Assembly (NCBI RefSeq): GCF_038069655.2
Contig: NZ_CP150951.2
Coordinates: 1,762,001-1,826,000, forward strand
DNA from: Yoonia sp. BS5-3
GTDB taxonomy: Bacteria > Pseudomonadota > Alphaproteobacteria > Rhodobacterales > Rhodobacteraceae
Reading direction: 5' to 3'
DNA length: 64,000 nt
The first letter of the stretch is position 1. Every line of letters begins with the position of its first letter. Of this stretch, positions 61,417-64,000 are shown piece after piece. A program made the translations under genes and the position numbers. The notes under the pieces are model-generated. The model had not been told where the DNA came from. It saw only the letters and a program-made list of their open reading frames with translations, and made no database searches.

Positions 61417-62768
61417 GCACCCACCTCCAGCACTGAGGTCGCATTGCCGGACAGGTCCGCAAAATAGCGGCGCAGCAGGTTCTGAGCGGCCTCCAACCGA
61501 TAGGCGGCAGAGGCGCGCATGTCGCTCATCGGTTTGTAGTCGCCTGCAAATTTGGCGGCTGCGTTTTCTACGGCCTCAGCTGACCAGGCTTGCCCAAGCA
61601 ATGCAGTTTCCACCGCCTTTGCCCGATGCGGCGTGCCTGCCAGGCCGCCAAATGCGATACGGGCATCGGTGACGATCCCGTCGCTCAGGCTGACATTGAA
61701 CGCACCGCAAAGGGCCGAGATGTCTTGATCAAACCGTTTCGATATTTTGTAGCAACGCAGTTGCGGGGCATGTTTGGGTAGGGTGACAGCAGTGACCAAC
61801 TCACCGGGCTGACGATCCTGCTTTCCGTAGGTGATAAAGAAATCCTCAATCGGCATGTCGCGCGTGACTGAGCCACGGCGCAGATGCAGCGTGGCGCCCA
61901 ATGCAATCAGTGCCGGTGGGTTGTCCCCAATGGGCGAGCCGTTTGCAATATTGCCCCCGATCGTGGCGGCATTGCGTACTTGCTCAGATCCGTAACGACG
62001 GATCATTTCGGCGTATGAGGGGTGATGGTCGCGGATCAGCCCCAAAACCTCACTCATGGTGACCGCAGCACCGATGCGGATATCAGTGTCTGAGACATCG
62101 ACCGCCCGCAATTCGCGGCAGCGGCCCAAAAAGGCCACTTTGGGCAAATCCCGCAATTGCTTGGTCACCCAAAGACCCACATCCGTGGCGCCGGCAATCA
62201 GCGTGGCGTCTGGGTTGTTCGCATACCAATCGGCCAAGGCATCCAGGCTTTCCGGCGCGAAGGGTTGCGGCGCGACAGGCGGCAAATCATCCTTCATCCA
62301 GACCGGCACGGGTACATCCGCTGCCGCTTCGGCGGCGCGCATAATCGGCGCATAGCCGGTGCAACGGCACAGATTGCCTGCCAAAACATCATCGTGATCC
62401 GTGCGGCCCTCCAGATGGGCTGCGGCCATCGAGGCGATAAAGCCTGGCGTGCAAAACCCACATTGGGAGCCGTGATGATCAACCATCGCCTGCTGAACAG
62501 GGTGCAAGGCGCCATCAGGGCCGGATATCCCCTCGACAGTGCGCACGGTCTTTCCATGCAGTTGGGGCATGAAAAGAATGCAGGCATTAAGCGATTTCGC
62601 ACCCGCTTCATCGCCGACAACGACCGTACATGCGCCGCAATCGCCTTCATTACAGCCCTCTTTGGTGCCGCAAAGTCCGCGATCTATCCGTAACCAATCC
62701 AGCAAGGTTTGGGTCGGGTCAACCTCTGCCCGCACGGTTTCCCCATTGAGAAGAAACGTGACATCCAT
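61413..62768 (-). CDS. xdhA: Xanthine dehydrogenase small subunit (FeS/FAD)
   Basis: 451 residues. The start at 62768 (MDVTFLLNGETV) is chosen over the much longer open frame because the ferredoxin domain begins there and AGG lies 8 nt upstream. The plant-type 2Fe-2S motif is CGTKEGCNEGDCGACTVVV near 32-50; the second 2Fe-2S domain has GSQCGFCTPGF and GNLCRCTGY; the FAD domain with LIAGATDVGLWV starts near 185. It passes electrons from XdhB to NAD. It is the first gene of the purine unit; a 160-nt gap to the ArsR-like gene may hold the promoter. Confidence 0.95.
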   Translation of the reverse strand: MDVTFLLNGETVRAEVDPTQTLLDWLRIDRGLCGTKEGCNEGDCGACTVVVGDEAGAKSLNACILFMPQLHGKTVRTVEGISGPDGALHPVQQAMVDHHGSQCGFCTPGFIASMAAAHLEGRTDHDDVLAGNLCRCTGYAPIMRAAEAAADVPVPVWMKDDLPPVAPQPFAPESLDALADWYANNPDATLIAGATDVGLWVTKQLRDLPKVAFLGRCRELRAVDVSDTDIRIGAAVTMSEVLGLIRDHHPSYAEMIRRYGSEQVRNAATIGGNIANGSPIGDNPPALIALGATLHLRRGSVTRDMPIEDFFITYGKQDRQPGELVTAVTLPKHAPQLRCYKISKRFDQDISALCGAFNVSLSDGIVTDARIAFGGLAGTPHRAKAVETALLGQAWSAEAVENAAAKFAGDYKPMSDMRASAAYRLEAAQNLLRRYFADLSGNATSVLEVGA

Positions 62769-62928
62769 GATGTAAACCTGCCGCCTTACCAAACGCGATT
62801 CCAGGCGCTCAGAGGTCGATGCGGCGTAGACCTCTGCCCGGTTCCAGCGGTCATCAAAACCGGAGAACCTGCACAATGCAAGGGTCTTTGGGTGAAATTC
62901 GCTGAATGTTCTTGCGATTGCCCGCAGA

Positions 62929-63246
62929 TTAGGCGCTTTGGCCATCCGCATCGCAGGGGGTTTCGGGGCGTGTCTCCCAAATCTGGCGTTGCCATGCCAG
63001 CCAGCCCTGTGCTTCTACCAGGGGGGCCGTTTCGATATGGCATGTCCGGACCCGCCCTTTCTTGATCGAACGGACGATCCCGGTGTCTTCGAGAACCTTT
63101 AGATGGCGCATGAAGGTCGGCAGGGCCATCTGATGCGGCTGGTGCAGCTCGGACACGCTGGCAGGGCCAGCAGCAAGACGTTCAATCACCGCCCGGCGGG
63201 TCGGATCTGCCATTGCAGCAAAGAAAGAATCGAGTTTGTTAGTCAT
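62929..63246 (-). CDS. ArsR-type winged-helix regulator
   Basis: 105 residues from the ATG at 63246. MADPTRRAVIERLAAGPASVSELHQPHQMALPTFMRHLKVLEDTGIV (core ADPTRRAVIERLAAGPASVSEL) is the typical ArsR winged helix of the subgroup without metal-binding cysteines. The rest continues RSIKKGRVRTCHIET, the wing and dimer helix. It lies between the GH5 gene and xdhA on the same strand and could control xdhA, but such regulators more often pair with SRPBCC-domain genes, none of which is seen here. Confidence 0.85.
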   Translation of the reverse strand: MTNKLDSFFAAMADPTRRAVIERLAAGPASVSELHQPHQMALPTFMRHLKVLEDTGIVRSIKKGRVRTCHIETAPLVEAQGWLAWQRQIWETRPETPCDADGQSA

Positions 63247-63335
63247 GCCGCTAACGATTGGGGGCATCACGGCGATAGTCAACATCGCCGATGACAGGCG
63301 GGCCATCCACCGCTACGGGGTTGGCGTTGCATGGG

Positions 63336-64000
63336 TCAATGGCCTGAAATCAGCGCGTCTTTCATCCTGGGCACCCATGTTTGGGTGGTTTTATCGAGAA
63401 TGGCAAAATTGCCTGCCAGGCCCCAATGGCACCAGCCGATCCCGTGGGCATCGGCCTCTTCGCGGACGGCCTTTGTCCAGCGGGCGCGCTGGCTTGGGTC
63501 GGTTGGGGTGGTCACACCAAATTCGCCCAGCAACACCGGCGCATCATAGCTGCCCGCCAAGGCCATATCGCGGCGCAAGATCTCTCGGTCATCCTTGTCG
63601 CCCCATCTTCCGGGTGGGGGCGGTGCGTCCATCCAAGGGGCCATTTGATGGGTGAATTCCCATGGCACATAATAGTGGAACGACAAGGCCGTGCGCGCAT
63701 CGGGCTGGTGAAGATCAGCCAAGGCCTCAACGCTTGCCCAATCGCCACCTTCGATAATCACCCAGCGGTCCGGGTTTGATGCTCGTATGGTCGGTAGGAC
63801 AGCCTCAAACAGGCGCATTGCCTCGTCCGTGGCCAACGCCTCGCTTGGTTCGTTCAGCAGTTCAAAGATCAAGCGGTCATCATAACCAGCATAATGGGTG
63901 GCAAGCTCCGTCCAGATGGCCGCAAACTTTTCGGCCTGCCCCGGCGGGTCGCGCATCAGCGCCTCAAAGTGATGCAGGTCAAGGATAACACTCAGGTCTT
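63336..64000 (-). CDS. Glycoside hydrolase family 5 (cellulase-like), C-terminal part
   Basis: The frame is open to the right edge of the window, so the N-terminus is missing; about 221 residues are seen. The GH5 TIM-barrel text is clear: VILDLHHFEALM at the edge, IFELLNEPSEAL with the acid/base glutamate, ALSFHYYVPWEFTH, and VLLGEFGVTTP with the nucleophile glutamate. GH5 enzymes cleave beta-linked glycans such as beta-glucans or mannans. Whether it has a signal peptide cannot be seen. The ArsR-like gene follows 89 nt downstream. Confidence 0.88.
   Translation of the reverse strand, partial: DLSVILDLHHFEALMRDPPGQAEKFAAIWTELATHYAGYDDRLIFELLNEPSEALATDEAMRLFEAVLPTIRASNPDRWVIIEGGDWASVEALADLHQPDARTALSFHYYVPWEFTHQMAPWMDAPPPPGRWGDKDDREILRRDMALAGSYDAPVLLGEFGVTTPTDPSQRARWTKAVREEADAHGIGWCHWGLAGNFAILDKTTQTWVPRMKDALISGH

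Overview
The window looks like chromosomal DNA of a marine alphaproteobacterium of the Roseobacter group (Rhodobacterales). The evidence is the moderately high GC, the rod-shape cluster with 4-nt stop/start overlaps, an iron-sulfur photolyase of the PhrB/CryB type, the tesA/ABC-permease arrangement, tandem small cold-shock genes and xdhABC next to a nucleoside-type ABC importer. This placement is inference from gene content; no marker gene was searched. No rRNA, tRNA, CRISPR array, insertion sequence or prophage was recognised.

Layout. 1-3.1 kb: the end of an amidohydrolase and two type I sulfatases. 3.2-6.6 kb: an SseB-like protein, a pair of secreted or anchored proteins (one with an LprI-like tail) and GhrA. 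6.7-12.3 kb: the elongasome operon mreB-mreC-mreD-mrdA-rodA (minus strand), in which mreD carries a frameshift at a C6 run. 12.6-14.7 kb: a cupin gene and leuA behind a leader that encodes a leucine-rich peptide and a structured RNA, apparently a leucine attenuator.

14.75-29.6 kb is the most coherent accessory block, a locus for unsaturated uronate oligosaccharides. It has kdgK-uxuA (minus), kdgF-kduI-kduD (plus), and a long minus-strand run: AlgS/AlgM1/AlgM2/AlgQ-like importer, PL15-type exolyase, a short-chain dehydrogenase and an exporter-type ABC protein. A FadR-type GntR regulator lies beside it. Palindromes containing TGGTAT/ATACCA lie in both control regions, which suggests a single regulon. 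Oligosaccharides would be imported, cut to unsaturated monouronate by the exolyase, linearised by KdgF, converted by KduI/KduD and/or the second dehydrogenase to 2-keto-3-deoxygluconate (KDG), and phosphorylated by KdgK. UxuA feeds mannonate into the same intermediate. Some parts point to alginate and others to glucuronate-type polymers, so the substrate is open.

29.6-48.8 kb is mostly housekeeping or small accessory genes: a MATE transporter, a secreted beta-propeller protein, an SDR-photolyase pair, a secreted protein with about 18 MORN repeats, NAD synthetase, a Tat-exported metallo-hydrolase, GltX, a gamma-glutamylcyclotransferase-like protein, a YbbA/YbbP-like ABC system divergent from tesA, an HMCES/YedK-like protein lacking the catalytic Cys2, dodecin, two cold-shock proteins and EttA. 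48.8-53.2 kb holds three exported proteins, two with PilJ-type sensor domains and one joining a PstS-like binding domain to OmpA; this is a candidate uncharacterised envelope-sensing cluster. 53.7-62.8 kb is a purine salvage unit, xdhA-xdhB-xdhC followed by a BMP-type nucleoside ABC importer. The window ends with an ArsR-like regulator and a truncated GH5 glycosidase.
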